Of a stretch of 22,644 bases of DNA, positions 10,901 through 19,788 are shown in pieces; positions within the stretch are counted from its first letter, which is position 1; the number at the start of each line of letters is the position of its first letter. A program made the position numbers and the translations under genes. Origin of the DNA: Pelargonium cotyledonis (lineage: Eukaryota > Streptophyta > Magnoliopsida > Geraniales > Geraniaceae); NCBI GenBank assembly GCA_036897625.1, contig JAYMTA010000978.1, positions 1 to 22,644 on the forward strand, in the 5' to 3' direction. The notes under the pieces are model-generated. The model made no database searches. It was not told the origin of the DNA and saw only the letters and a program-made list of their open reading frames with translations.

Positions 10901-13900
10901 AGAGGGACTCTCTGAATCTGGGGAACCTTTATCCAAATGCCTTACGAATCTCCAGCAGCTTTATATTGTTTTCACTAAGGTAGATTTTTGCTTAATTTTT
11001 TTGGAAAGCAAGTCTCATGACCAAAATGTTCTAATCCAAACATAAAGAATGAGAATTTCCTTCCTATTCCCTTTCTTGATTCCTATTACTGAACTAAAAT
11101 ACTAATCCAAACACTACTTTAGTGTTTAATGTTTTTTTCTTAGTTCGCTTAATCATTTGAATTGTTTCAAGTCGTCTTCTCTTGTGAACATGAGATTCAT
11201 TTAGGTTGTTTACTTATTTTCAAATGGCATATATTCAAGTCCTTTAGTAAGCTTAACTGTATATGCAAGAATATTATTGTGCCACTGCTTATAGAGGCCA
11301 GAGACTGAACTTAAAGGCTTGCTGTTATCTGTCTTTGATCAGTACTTTTAGCCTCACTAATGTTTTCACAGACCCTTCCATCCTTTCTTTTGTAATGCAG
11401 TTCTGACTCATGTATCTCATGCATGTTATGGCAGATATCTTACACTTCAGACAATGTTATTGAAGGCAAGAGAGCTTCCAAGGAAGCTTTGCAGCGAAAG
11501 CTTGGTCTAAAAGTGTCTGATCTCCCTGTAGTTGGAATTATTAGTCGCTTAACTCAACAGAAGGGAATCCATCTTATCAAGCATGCCATTTCGCGCACAT
11601 TAGATCGTGGTGGACAGGTTATTTGATTTTGCTGGACTTTTCTTGTTTGTTTTCATATGGCAGATATTGACAACAGAACTGCATAAATGCCTATTCTGTC
11701 ATTAGACCAGACTATCCACTCAGATTTATGGATGGGATTGAACCTACATGTTTCAGATTTAAATTGTTATCCAACTCAGTGTAGAGTGTGCGTGTCTGCT
11801 CACAGATGCCTCTCATATGATGTTAACTCTTGTTATAGTTCTAATCTTTACCTACTAGGAAATATAGCTTATTATCACTGATGAAGATGCAATGACAGGT
11901 TGTATTGCTGGGTTCAGCCCCAGATCCTCGTATACAAAATGATTTTGTTAATTTAGCAAGTCAGCTGCATTCTTCTCACAATGACCGTGCTCGCCTCTGT
12001 TTGACTTACGACGAACCTCTTTCTCACTTAGTATGTTTCCTTTAAACATAAAATCTTCAACTCCTTTTTATGCATATTAATGTTTTACATGACTGGTAAT
12101 TACTAATTTGGATTCTGCTCTAGATATATGCTGGTGCTGATTTCATTCTCGTCCCTTCCATTTTCGAGCCATGCGGACTAACACAACTTACAGCAATGAG
12201 ATATGGTTCAATACCCGTTGTTCGTAAAACTGGAGGTGAGTACTTGTCTTAAGTCTGGTATCAGTGATAGAAAGAGAATTGACAGTGAATTTTTATTGCC
12301 AATAAACTATATTAGTTGATAATTCTCTTATTCTTTGTGTTAATTCTGCATCTAATACATTCCATGTTGTTCTAAGAGTTATAGATCTGTGTCGTTTTTG
12401 TTTTGTGGAAAATGTTTAAAATAGTTCTTGTATTTTCCATTTTGTTTAGTTTTAGTCCTTAAACTTTATTGTGTTACTATATAGTCCATAAATCTTTTAT
12501 TTGTTCTTATTTAATCCAGGCGATATTGTTCCAGTCTAGTCTTTTCCGTTATATGGACTAAACCAAATCAGTTAGTTTCTACTGAGGTGGCAAAATATAT
12601 TTTTCATTCAGAAATTTTATTGTTAATAATTTTTTTACTTGGCAGTGACGCAGACAAGAATGAGGGTGCTATTGTCACTTGATTCTCACACGACCGAAAA
12701 ACAATTATCATGTGAGCACAAACTAACAAATTCTGTTTGGTCATTTAATGAAAAGGACTAAACGGGACAATAGCATCTTACTTTGGAGTTTGGAGTATAT
12801 AGGAACAAATGAAAGATTTACGGACTATATGGAAATAAAACAAAGTTTAGGGACTTAAATGGAATAAACTGGATTGTAAAGTGACTAATTTGGAACATTA
12901 TCCAAGTTTATTCATGTAGAAATGCTTGTGTCCAGAATCAACACTGGATATAACAAAAGAAATTCTCACCTCTTTATATTGAACCATAGTCCTGTGTTTG
13001 TAAGGATAGAGAATTCGTGTGCTTCACATAATTCATTAATATTTTCTTCAAAGGAATCAGTTGTAGTCAAACATTCTTTCTGTTTATTTCTTAATAGCAT
13101 TCCTTTTGAGTGCCTTACAGTCATCCTGGGATTTGTAAATCTCAAATTTTTGTTGAGACTTAAACATATATATAATTATATACTGTGACTTCAATATGTC
13201 CTTTGTGACATGTTCAATTTATGAGGCATTAGTATACGTTTTCCGATGCAAATGCATGTGTTTTAATTTTGTTAAGATGATGGACAGCTTCCATTAGTTG
13301 GGGAAAATAAAAGGGTTGTCTTGGAAACTTATTACAGTTTCACTTCTTAGTCTAAAAAAGACTTGTATGGATTTTACTTTCCATTGGGTACGAATGGTGG
13401 CTTACTAATTCGGAGGGGGAGAAATGACTTCATTTGGAGATTTAACTCAAATGGCAGGAAAAATAAAAAGATTTCCAGAACTTGCTATCGGGATATGGTT
13501 TTTGTGCTCCATATTACAAACCCCTTATGTTGAAGTGGGTAAATGTCCCACATCGGATAAATATAAAGACGAAAGGCTAAATATAATGGTGCAAGTGAAA
13601 CCCTATTAACAAGGTTGACCTTTTAGTATGGCAAGCCCAAGTCATTATATTTAGCCCGTTATGAAATTTAACACCTTATATGCTGTGATGGCTGCAAAAG
13701 GAAAACATAAAACCTGTGGTATTTTCAATAGAAGGGCTGAATGCTATGCCAAATTGGCATTTCATAATGGATCAGGCCCTGTTTCCGTAATTTCATTGTC
13801 GAATGGCTGAGTTAAGTATGCCCTGTCATTGCTAGTTCATGAGTGATTCAGGGAATGACATCTTTTGGATTTGAAAATGAAGTAGTATCTGTGCGTTTTC

Positions 13901-15065
13901 CTTGAAGGGCTTCAACCTGAATGAAAAAGGAAAATGTCTGAACATGAGGACTTGTTCTTTTCCCCAGATTGGATATCCTTAAGTACTCCTTTTCAGAGGG
14001 GCACCTATTTCTGCTGAGCATGAGACCTACTTTTCTTAATGCAACCTATGAGAGAGGCTTTTGCATAATCCGCATGTTCTGATCCTTGGCTGTTTTTGTT
14101 ATTTCTAAACTAAAACTTTCATTATGCTAATTAAAACTAGAAACTAGCAAAAACAATACAGTTCAGGTAATGGATGTTTTCAGAGTTTAGGTTGATATCG
14201 ACATACTAAAAAGATGTTCCCAATTGTCTGATTCTGTCATTAACCCAACAGGACTGTATGACACTGTATTTGATGTTGATCATGATAAAGAAAGAGCAGA
14301 AGCACATGGATATGAACCAAATGGATTCAGCTTCGATGGAGCTGATGCTGCTGGGGTTGATTATGCTCTTAATAGGTAAGTAGATGTATATATTTATTCA
14401 TTAATAATTGCAGCCTTGATAAATTACCAAAAGTGCAACATAACAACCCAAACTTCTAATTTCATGTTCACTTAATAGTCGATAGTTCTAGTTCTCAATC
14501 TGCTTGAATCTCTATTCCCTAAAACCTTCAGCTTGTAGCAACCCAGATCCTTTTTGCAGAATACCAGCATTTTGTGGTTGGAAGATCCCTCCTTCCCGAA
14601 ATGAGTGTCCACTTTCTGTAATAGTTTTGTACTAAAATGAGCGTGCACTATCCTTTCTGGTTGGTTAGTTGGTTAATTATGCTTGAATTACCAGCAATAT
14701 CCCGTATATGTAACGTTAGAACCCCTTGAGCTTCATATAACACGAGCACGTGGGGGTATAAGGAGGAATGCCAAATCCCAGTTTATTCTTAATACTACCA
14801 AAAAAAAAAAGTGAAAGTGGAAGCCTATTTTGGGGTAGAGAGTATTTCCTTCATTGTTATGCTGTCTTGAAATATATTACTCTGTTTTCTCTCATTGTAT
14901 ATGTTCATGAGTATTTGTTTCAATTGGATTTTCAGAGCAATTACAGCTTGGTATGATAATCGGGAATGGTTTGATTCATTATGCAAGACAGTGATGGAGC
15001 AAGACTGGTCTTGGAACCGACCTGCTCTCGACTATATGGAGCTTTACCGTGCAGCTTGCAAATGA
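1987..15065 (+). CDS. SS3: Starch synthase III, plastid ADP-glucose:glucan glucosyltransferase (16 exons)
   Basis: Transfers glucose from ADP-glucose to the non-reducing end of alpha-1,4-glucans (EC 2.4.1.21) in the plastid stroma; SS3 mainly makes long amylopectin chains. The spliced model has 1120 residues, near the dicot range. Residues 1-60 are Ser/Ala/Arg-containing and transit-peptide-like, with FRITASAD at the likely cleavage region. Residues ~61-223 are variable and charged. Three CBM53 starch-binding domains follow (~238-323, 413-503, 574-662), the first two separated by a Glu/Lys/Arg-rich coiled-coil-prone stretch (~335-398). The GT5 domain starts near 673: KVGGL (686-690, ADP-glucose loop), HCHDW with His800, [15 protein letters not shown] with Arg932 and Lys937, PSIFEPCGL with Glu1014, and KTGGL (1034-1038). 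By analogy with bacterial GlgA these are the catalytic and substrate-binding residues, and all are kept. HNLEFGA and the three CBM53s point to SS3 rather than SS1, SS2, SS4 or GBSS. The first ATG keeping the frame into exon 2 was chosen as start. Confidence 0.95.
3804..5059 (+). other. SS3 intron 3
   Basis: Holds a T-rich stretch just after the donor, an imperfect AT-rich (TA)n tract near 4625-4645, and two weakly inverted TTTGGATT-type motifs (about 4449 and 4775) that could mark a degraded MITE. No convincing gene. If this intron were retained, the frame from exon 3 would run only 13 codons into it and stop at 3842-3844, giving a protein without CBM53-2 end, CBM53-3 and the catalytic domain. 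Confidence 0.7.
7435..7580 (-). mobile_element. Au-type SINE, minus strand, 5'-truncated or diverged (intron 8)
   Basis: Read on the minus strand, it has the Au SINE order: a tRNA-like 'GTGACCTTGAGGTCATAAGTTTGGGTC' type box B region (degenerate), 'GGAAAACAACCTTATTTGCAAAG', then a 'GACCCTCCCCA...ACCAC..TGGTGG' type body and 'GCCTCATGCATTGGACTGCTCTTT' at the 3' end near 7435. These match the body and tail of the Au family as I know it. The box A part is not recognisable. It lies antisense to the host gene. Confidence 0.65.
7600..7830 (-). mobile_element. LTR-retroelement relic (TRIM-like), minus strand (intron 8)
   Basis: On the minus strand, TGGTAGCAGAGCC (from about 7803-7815) closely resembles TGGTATCAGAGC, the primer-binding site complementary to the initiator tRNA-Met that most plant LTR retroelements carry. 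About 110 bases downstream comes a purine-rich GAAGGGGA tract, then TGTTTTAATGTCATG, which could be the start of a 3' LTR. The short distance and lack of coding capacity suggest a TRIM-like non-autonomous element. I could not pair two LTRs or find a target duplication, so the limits are approximate. Confidence 0.4.
8200..8235. repeat. Perfect 11-bp inverted repeat with 14-base loop (intron 8)
   Basis: GTCTTTTAGTT at 8200-8210 is answered by AACTAAAAGAC at 8225-8235, with the pairing continuing imperfectly on both sides. It could form a hairpin in the pre-mRNA or be the remnant of a small fold-back element. No known function. Confidence 0.6.
8246..8273 (+). repeat. (CT)n microsatellite (intron 8)
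   Basis: A CT-dinucleotide run interrupted by single G's (TCTCGCTCTC). An intronic pyrimidine tract of this kind is a likely length polymorphism; no gene function is implied. Confidence 0.8.
8806..8996 (+). mobile_element. tRNA-derived SINE with poly(A) tail (intron 9)
   Basis: Box A-like TAGGCCAAGTGG lies at 8818-8829 and box B GGTTCGAGCCT at 8863-8873, both very close to tRNA consensus. A G-rich body follows and the unit ends in 17 A's (8980-8996). A candidate 9-bp target duplication flanks it: TCATTTCCT at 8797-8805 and TCATTTACT at 8997-9005, with one mismatch. CpG sites are still present (TTCGAG, CGTCGACGG), unlike the other SINEs here, which suggests a younger insertion. It lies in the same direction as SS3. 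Confidence 0.75.
9591..9756 (+). mobile_element. Au-type SINE, plus strand (intron 10)
   Basis: The order of blocks matches the Au SINE family: 'GACCTTGAAGTCATAGGTTTAAGTC' type box B region (CpG decayed), CTCTCTGCAAAAAGC, GCAGGGGTAAGGCTG, GACCC...CCCAAACCCC, then TAGCGCCTCATGCATTGGGC and a short T-rich 3' end. A likely target duplication flanks it (TTTAATTCC at 9577-9585 and ATAATTCC near 9758-9765), offset by a small indel. Box A is degenerate. Au SINEs are widespread in angiosperms, so the family does not identify the host. Confidence 0.75.
10289..11434 (+). other. SS3 intron 11
   Basis: About 1.1 kb of AT-rich intron. It contains a loose inverted pair around 10650-10670 and 10758-10780 (GGAATTGGCAATT versus GGAATTGCCAGTTCC) but no clear mobile element. 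No coding signal was seen on either strand. Confidence 0.7.
12407..12903. mobile_element. Long inverted-repeat (MULE-like) non-autonomous element (intron 14)
   Basis: The left end GGAAAATGTT (12407) is mirrored at the right by AACATTATCC (ending 12903). The two halves continue to match as inverted copies inwards for well over 100 bases: TTTAGTCC-TTAAACTTT and ATATAGTCC-TAAATCTTT blocks on the left recur, reversed, on the right. Long terminal inverted repeats, no coding capacity and ~0.5 kb size fit a non-autonomous Mutator-like or fold-back element. I could not confirm the 9-bp target duplication expected for Mutator. Arms have diverged, so it is not recent. Confidence 0.65.
13523..13678 (+). 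mobile_element. Solo LTR (146 bp, TRIM-like) with 5-bp target duplication (intron 14)
   Basis: The unit 13528-13673 starts TGTTGA and ends TTAACA, so it has the TG...CA ends and short inverted termini of an LTR. It is bounded on both sides by the same five bases, CCTTA (13523-13527 and 13674-13678). Near the left end is TCCCACATCGG, a motif common near the start of plant TRIM-type LTRs. No primer-binding site or second copy is present. The simplest reading is a short retroelement reduced to one LTR by recombination within the SS3 intron. Confidence 0.75.
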
Positions 15066-15423
15066 AAACAAGAACCAGATTAGATATAGGGACTGAGATG
15101 CAACTCAGTCCCATCCAACATGTACAGGTTTTAGTAGTTCGTCTTATATTTTTGTTATTTATTATTTCTATTCAAAATCCTTATTAGCTGCAAAAAGTTC
15201 ACCTGGTCAGAAAAACACAAGTCAAAAGTCTATTATAGAGCTAGAATTAGAAATAGTCACCACGATTTTGTTTAGCAGAAAACAAAAGGTCAGCAGCACA
15301 AATAATATATAGAGTATGGTAATTTGTTGATCACTTGTAGACAAGAAGAATAGAAGATAATGGAAACATTGAGATTAAGAAGTAATTCTTCCAAGTTCCA
15401 AGCTTTTGAGTCTTGAGTGTAAA

Positions 15424-15429
15424 AATAAA
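15424..15429 (+). terminator. Candidate polyadenylation signal of SS3
   Basis: AATAAA lies about 360 bases after the stop codon, followed by a T- and GT-rich stretch (TTTATTGTGTC), a reasonable plant near-upstream element. Another AATAAA occurs at 15936-15941. Which is used cannot be told from sequence; plant poly(A) signals are loose. Confidence 0.35.
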
Positions 15430-16351
15430 TTTATTGTGTCAATGAACGTATTAGCCAATTCGTTTGTTTGCAGATCAAGGGCTGAACATTTGGAATGTGA
15501 TATCCTGTATTTTGGTATGATTCTGTTGTTTCAAGTTCCGGGTGTTTTTCTTCCGTATGAGCTACCAAAGTGGGCATGAGTTGTAGGAAGCTCTGGAGCA
15601 AATAAGTCACCTTTGGTTCTCAAGATAGGAAATATCAAGTTCAAGAATCTCTTCTGACAGCAGAATACTTAAACTCTGTTACATATGTCCTCTACATCGT
15701 TAGATTTTTATTTTGAAATTTTTGTAAGCATACTATATCGTCCGCTACGCTCATGAACACAATCAATACGGCTATAGGTGATACCTGTAATGATATTGAG
15801 GTTAGAGCAAGAGTTGCAGCTTCCACCGTTTCTTCTCTTCTGTATAGAAAATTTATATTTGCTTTGTATGTGATAATGACATAAACAGGCTCAGCAAATG
15901 TTTGTACATTGTTTTCTTTTGTTATGGAAGAGATAAATAAAGATGGTTTGATCCTGACCTCAATTTGTATGTGATCTTGAGTATTGACCTTGTTTAGGGT
16001 ATTTATTTGTAAGTCAAAGATCCCATAATATTCCATTTTTATGACCTCAATTTTGCAGCCAAATGTATACACCAAGTTGGGTTCTAGCCTTTTTATGTAT
16101 TAGCAATGAAATGTCATACTCAAAATAACAATGTTTCTCACTCTTTATCCACTCGAGCTTGAGACACCACAAAAAATTTAAAGTGTTTTAACCACTTGAT
16201 CCAACATGTTTTGACGATGTAGTTGTGTTTTAACCTTCAAAATTGCTACTCTAACAATGGACATACAAAAAAGATGGTACATTAGGGAAGCAAAATCAGT
16301 GGAGAGTGTTGAAGTGACAAGCTTTGCCCCCCACCCACCTTCTATATAGTA

Positions 16352-16376
16352 ATATATATATATATATATATATATA
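16352..16376. repeat. (TA)n microsatellite
   Basis: An uninterrupted TA dinucleotide run in the spacer between the two genes. Self-complementary and likely polymorphic. Confidence 0.85.
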
Positions 16377-18030
16377 TTTTGTCAAATTAGGATGGTAAAA
16401 TTAAAAAAGAGAAAGTGTGCTTATCTTATCATTCCATTACCAGCTGCTAGTAATTACAATCATATCAAACTTCAAAGCATATAATATTAGCTAAGCTAAG
16501 ATCCTTTTTGGATGGCAGAAAATGGCTTCTTTCATATAATGATTAACAGGCTTTTGATTACTTGATTTTGGTCCATTGAATTCAGCTTCCACTTCTACAT
16601 ACTATATACAAACCAGAATAGCATCATCTGCACACATTTCTGACTTGAAACTCCCAATCCCATCAGCTCTTGCCTCACATTGTAATGAGTTGAATATAGT
16701 TCATTCTAAACCAAACCAATCTCAGCAATTCAACTTAAACATCATGATATTATTTTTAGACTTGTTCACAGCAATAAGAAGCAAATTCATTTTAAAAAGA
16801 TGGTTGATCAATTTTGAAAGAGGGCACTGTGTAAAATATGTGGAAAGTCCAAAACTGTAGGCGGGTCCCTCCTGAGAGCACTCAAATCATTTTAATGATC
16901 TCATAATTCACAGTACTATGTACAATACAATATTTATAATTTTATATTACTGAATGCAAAAATTTATATATGCAATTATTAAGTTTCTGGTTAAAATCCA
17001 AAGTTGAGGTTCACCAGGGACCAGCAGTACACTTTTCGACTTATATACATAATTCATGTGTGGCTGGTTTGGTATGGAGCCAACAACACATGCAAACCAA
17101 TTAATGCTCTACTGAGAGCTTGAGTGTTGCTGATATAGGTATCAATATCATACTTTTAATCCCAAAAATGACTGATAAAAATGGGATTGTTTGCAAGTTT
17201 TAACAGTAGTTTATATTCAAGTACAATTGTGATCAATTAATAAACATTACAATGTTAAATATAGCTAAATAGAAGTCAGAATCCCTAGAAACTCATGTAC
17301 TGATATACAATATCCCATTATTAATTGCTTCTGGATCTATGATAAGCACTGCGATTGTGTATCAGTGTAAGCATATAACTATATATACATGTATTGGTAG
17401 CCCAAAATTTGTCATTACTAATCTAAACCTCAACTTGTTGAAGCTAAACAGGACTTGTTACATTTTTAAAGAGTGGTAGTTGACAGCAAGCATGCTTGGC
17501 TCCTTTTGATTCAATGAGAAGTTTTTGCTATTTTTTTGTGTTCTTACACTATTGTTGGCAGGAAGTGAAAAAGTGGAAATGGGAAAAATAATCACTGGAG
17601 AGGACTCAGTTTTGAGTTCTAAAATGAGAAATAGTAATAAATGTGTGTAATGATCTGTCTAGTTTCTTTACCATAAACAATCTCTTTTGGCTCCATAGGA
17701 TGGTTTAATTAATCAAACACATTAATTTATCACCATCATGACCTGCAATGCTTTTGTCTCCAAAATGATGACAAGTCACAAAGCTTAACTCATTGACAGC
17801 TTTGCTCTCTGCAATAGCTAGTTTCTTGTTATCTCAAGAAAAAATGAAAAACCATAATAACAGTTCAGTAACATTGATCTCCAAACACATGCATTGAAAA
17901 CAAACAAATTGGTACTGGTTTTTGGCTTGAAGCTAAGCAATATGGTTATGATTTTAGAACTCAGAAGGTAAATTTGGTTTGAAAGTGATCATGGCTCTTT
18001 TCCCTTTCTTTTTTGCATGAAGCTAGAGAG

Positions 18031-18036
18031 TTGACT
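18031..18036 (+). promoter_or_regulatory. W-box-type motif upstream of the S40-like gene
   Basis: TTGACT matches the WRKY W-box core (TTGACC/T) about 1.16 kb before the start codon. WRKY control of S40-family genes in senescence is known in Arabidopsis (for example WRKY53 and S40-3), which is why it is listed. A six-base match occurs often by chance, so the support is weak. Confidence 0.2.
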
Positions 18037-18306
18037 CACACACAGACACACCATGAAACCAGCTAGCTGCTGTGATATTGGGTCATTATCAAAACAGTCC
18101 CTTTTAATTACTGATATAGAGCTTGAGAAGACCTCTCACCATAACAGCTGCTACTGCCATTGCAGAACACTGAACTTCTCTGCTAATATATGCAAAATGA
18201 GATGAGCTGTGAGTTGTTGGTGAGACTTGAGTGTTGGGGATAAGGTTAAGGAAATCAGTGAGGTCAATAAAAAACCTACCTTTTCACAGAGCTATAAAAA
18301 CAAAAC

Positions 18307-18307
<1 letters not shown>

Positions 18308-18341
<34 letters not shown>
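18308..18341. repeat. 34-base A homopolymer
   Basis: An uninterrupted A run followed by a short (ACT)n stretch. It could be a retroposon tail, but no SINE or LINE 3' end was recognised before it, nor a target duplication. It is also a place where sequencing and assembly often err. Confidence 0.8.
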
Positions 18342-18343
<2 letters not shown>

Positions 18344-19033
18344 ACTACTACTACTTAGCTTAGGAATATCTAAAAATCTCCACAACACCCCGGCCTTTTT
18401 TAATACTAAAGTTAGCAAAAATGCTCTGCTGATGACACTTTAGTAATGGTTACTGGTTTCTGATTTTGCTCAATAATGTCTCTTCATTTCAATACCCTCC
18501 TTCTTCCATCCTCTGCCTCTGCTTGTAGCTACAATTTGCAATGAAACCCACCTCACAGGCTCTTCATAGAAAATAGTAAACTGTACAAACTGAGATTCTG
18601 GGCAAAACCCATTATTTCTTCTGGCTTTATTTCCCATTCCAGGTCTGATTTGAGCCCATAAAACACACAACTCAGTACACACCTCTGCCTTTTTCTTGTC
18701 CTCTCTTTGGAGTTGCAGTAATGGGCAAATGGTGATGGGTATCTGTTTTAATTAGGGCTTTGAAATCTGTGATTTATTTGGCTTTGGAGGCCATCAAGAT
18801 ACATAAGGTTTGGTTTCAGACTTTCAGTTTCACAGCTTCTTCTCTTCCTTTGTCCTGTTTGGTTAATGCAAATTGGCCACTTTGAGAAATCTTTGAAAAG
18901 TACTGCTCCTTTTGGAGGCTATTGAAACAAAGGCAAGGTAGATTCCTGATATTATTCTCTTACACCCTCTCTCTTTTTAATTCCCAAGAAAATAAACTCT
19001 GTTTCTTCTCATTAGCTATATACTATACAATTT

Positions 19034-19040
19034 TATAAAT
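19034..19040 (+). promoter_or_regulatory. Candidate TATA box of the S40-like gene
   Basis: TATAAAT within an AT-rich stretch 158 bases before the start codon. Start of transcription some 30 bases downstream would give a leader of about 130 bases, typical for a small intronless plant gene. A second candidate, CTATAAAAAC near 18291-18300, would imply a leader of ~870 bases or a leader intron, so it is less likely. Confidence 0.35.
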
Positions 19041-19054
19041 AACTAAAAAATCTT

Positions 19055-19072
19055 AAAAAAAAAAAAAAAAAA
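19055..19072. repeat. 18-base A homopolymer in the probable S40-like leader
   Basis: Uninterrupted A run just downstream of the TATA candidate. It may fall at the transcription start; likely length-variable. Confidence 0.8.
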
Positions 19073-19197
19073 TCTTTCTTTTTCTTCTATTTATATTCAA
19101 TGAAGTGATTCCTGTTGCTGCACATCCTTTTTTTTCTACTTCTCTCTCTGAGTTTTTCCTGCTCTCAAGTTTTTAAGGTCTTGGAGCAAAGAAAACC

Positions 19198-19788
19198 ATG
19201 GGAGATTGGCACTATGGCAGTGGTGGAAGATCCATGAGAGGTGATGATCAGGAGTTTCATGAAGAAGATGTGTGGTCTCTTGTGAGGGACAGAGAAGCTG
19301 CAGATTCTTCAAGCCCCAAGAAGATGAAGAAGAACAAGAACAAGAACAAGAACAAGGCTAAGGATTCTGCATGGCACCACCAATCTGCTTCAAAGATGAT
19401 CCCAAGAGCCAGCACTGGTGATGCAGCTGCAACAAGCAGCCATGGCCAGCAGCAATCTTCAGCTCCTGTGAGCATTCCTGATTGGTCCAAGATTTATGGG
19501 AAAAATGGGTCCAAGAGTGGCTCCAATTGGGTTGATCAAGATGGTAATGATGGAGGCTATGGCTATGATCATCACTATCATCATCATGGTGGTGTTGAAG
19601 ACCATGATCAAGACTATGGTGGTGATGATGATGACATGGTGCCTCCACATGAATGGGTTGCCAGAAAGCTTGCTGGAACTCAGATTTCTTCATTCTCCAT
19701 GTGTGAAGGTATTGGAAGGACACTCAAAGGAAGAGACCTTAGCAAAGTGAGAAATGCTGTTCTCACAAAAACTGGGTTCTTAGAGTAA
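19198..19788 (+). CDS. S40-family senescence regulator-like protein (DUF584)
   Basis: A complete, intronless 196-residue frame with the three S40/DUF584 signatures in order: EEDVWSLV (22-29), IPDWSKIYG (93-101), and the C-terminal block PPHEWVARKL (149-158) running into the strongly conserved SSFSMCEGIGRTLKGRDLSKVRN and ending TKTGFLE. The family is plant-specific; barley HvS40 and Arabidopsis S40 members rise during leaf senescence, and some are nuclear. No enzyme activity is known. Here a Lys/Asn-rich run (KKMKKNKNKNKNKAK, 41-55) is a likely nuclear localisation signal. A His/Gly/Asp-rich linker (about 113-146) is low-complexity and probably disordered. The start codon has a good context (AACCATGG) and an upstream leader free of convincing coding sequence. 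Which S40 paralogue it is cannot be decided from sequence alone, and a role in senescence is by family. Confidence 0.93.
   Translation: MGDWHYGSGGRSMRGDDQEFHEEDVWSLVRDREAADSSSPKKMKKNKNKNKNKAKDSAWHHQSASKMIPRASTGDAAATSSHGQQQSSAPVSIPDWSKIYGKNGSKSGSNWVDQDGNDGGYGYDHHYHHHGGVEDHDQDYGGDDDDMVPPHEWVARKLAGTQISSFSMCEGIGRTLKGRDLSKVRNAVLTKTGFLE

Larger units (their letters stand above)
12236..14251 (+). other. SS3 intron 14, the longest intron
   Basis: About 2.0 kb between the exon ending RKTGG and the exon beginning LYDTVFDVD. Besides the inverted-repeat element and the solo LTR listed separately, its remaining ~1.3 kb is AT-rich sequence without recognisable genes. The insertions interrupt neither splice site. 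Confidence 0.8.
1987..15065 (+). other. SS3: Exon-intron model of SS3
   Basis: Coding exons: 1987-2106, 2438-2498, 2589-3803, 5060-5274, 5463-5733, 6125-6300, 6517-6624, 7042-7151, 8625-8730, 9367-9537, 10160-10288, 11435-11617, 11899-12030, 12124-12235, 14252-14375, 14936-15065. They total 3363 bases with the TGA stop. All 15 introns begin GT and end AG; many donors are GTAAGT or GTGAGT. Phases were checked by joining split codons (for example G|AT Asp61, G|TT Val466, GG|C Gly759, AG|A Arg1078), and no in-frame stop appears. Exon 3 (1215 bases) carries the variable region, CBM53-1 and the start of CBM53-2; exons 6-16 carry the catalytic domain. Exons 1 and 2 are the least certain, since transit peptides are poorly conserved. 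Confidence 0.9.
15066..18200. other. SS3 3' flank and gene-poor spacer
   Basis: The first 400-700 bases are probably SS3 3' untranslated region. The rest is AT-rich and shows no coding signal: a 127-codon minus-strand frame at 15692-16075 resembles no family I know and has no supporting context. A pure (TA)n tract sits at about 16352-16376. No tRNA, rRNA or recognisable transposon was found. Confidence 0.6.

Noticed and set aside
14744..14751. CACGTG (G-box core) within intron 15
   Set aside because: Intronic, far from any start site and not in an extended palindrome; most likely chance.
15692..16075. Minus-strand frame of 127 codons in the SS3 3' flank
   Set aside because: It matches no family I recognise, has no domain-like pattern, and overlaps the probable SS3 3' UTR; such lengths arise by chance in AT-rich plant DNA. 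A protein search with a hit in another species would change this.
16576..16860. Plus-strand frame of 94 codons in the spacer
   Set aside because: No recognisable domain, no flanking gene signals, and composition like the surrounding non-coding DNA.
18231..18443. Plus-strand frame with a poly-lysine run
   Set aside because: The lysines come from the A homopolymer; there is no conserved context.
19257..19723. Minus-strand His-rich and Phe/Leu-rich frames opposite the S40-like gene
   Set aside because: They are shadows of the low-complexity coding sequence (ATG/CAT and AAGAAC repeats) of the real gene.
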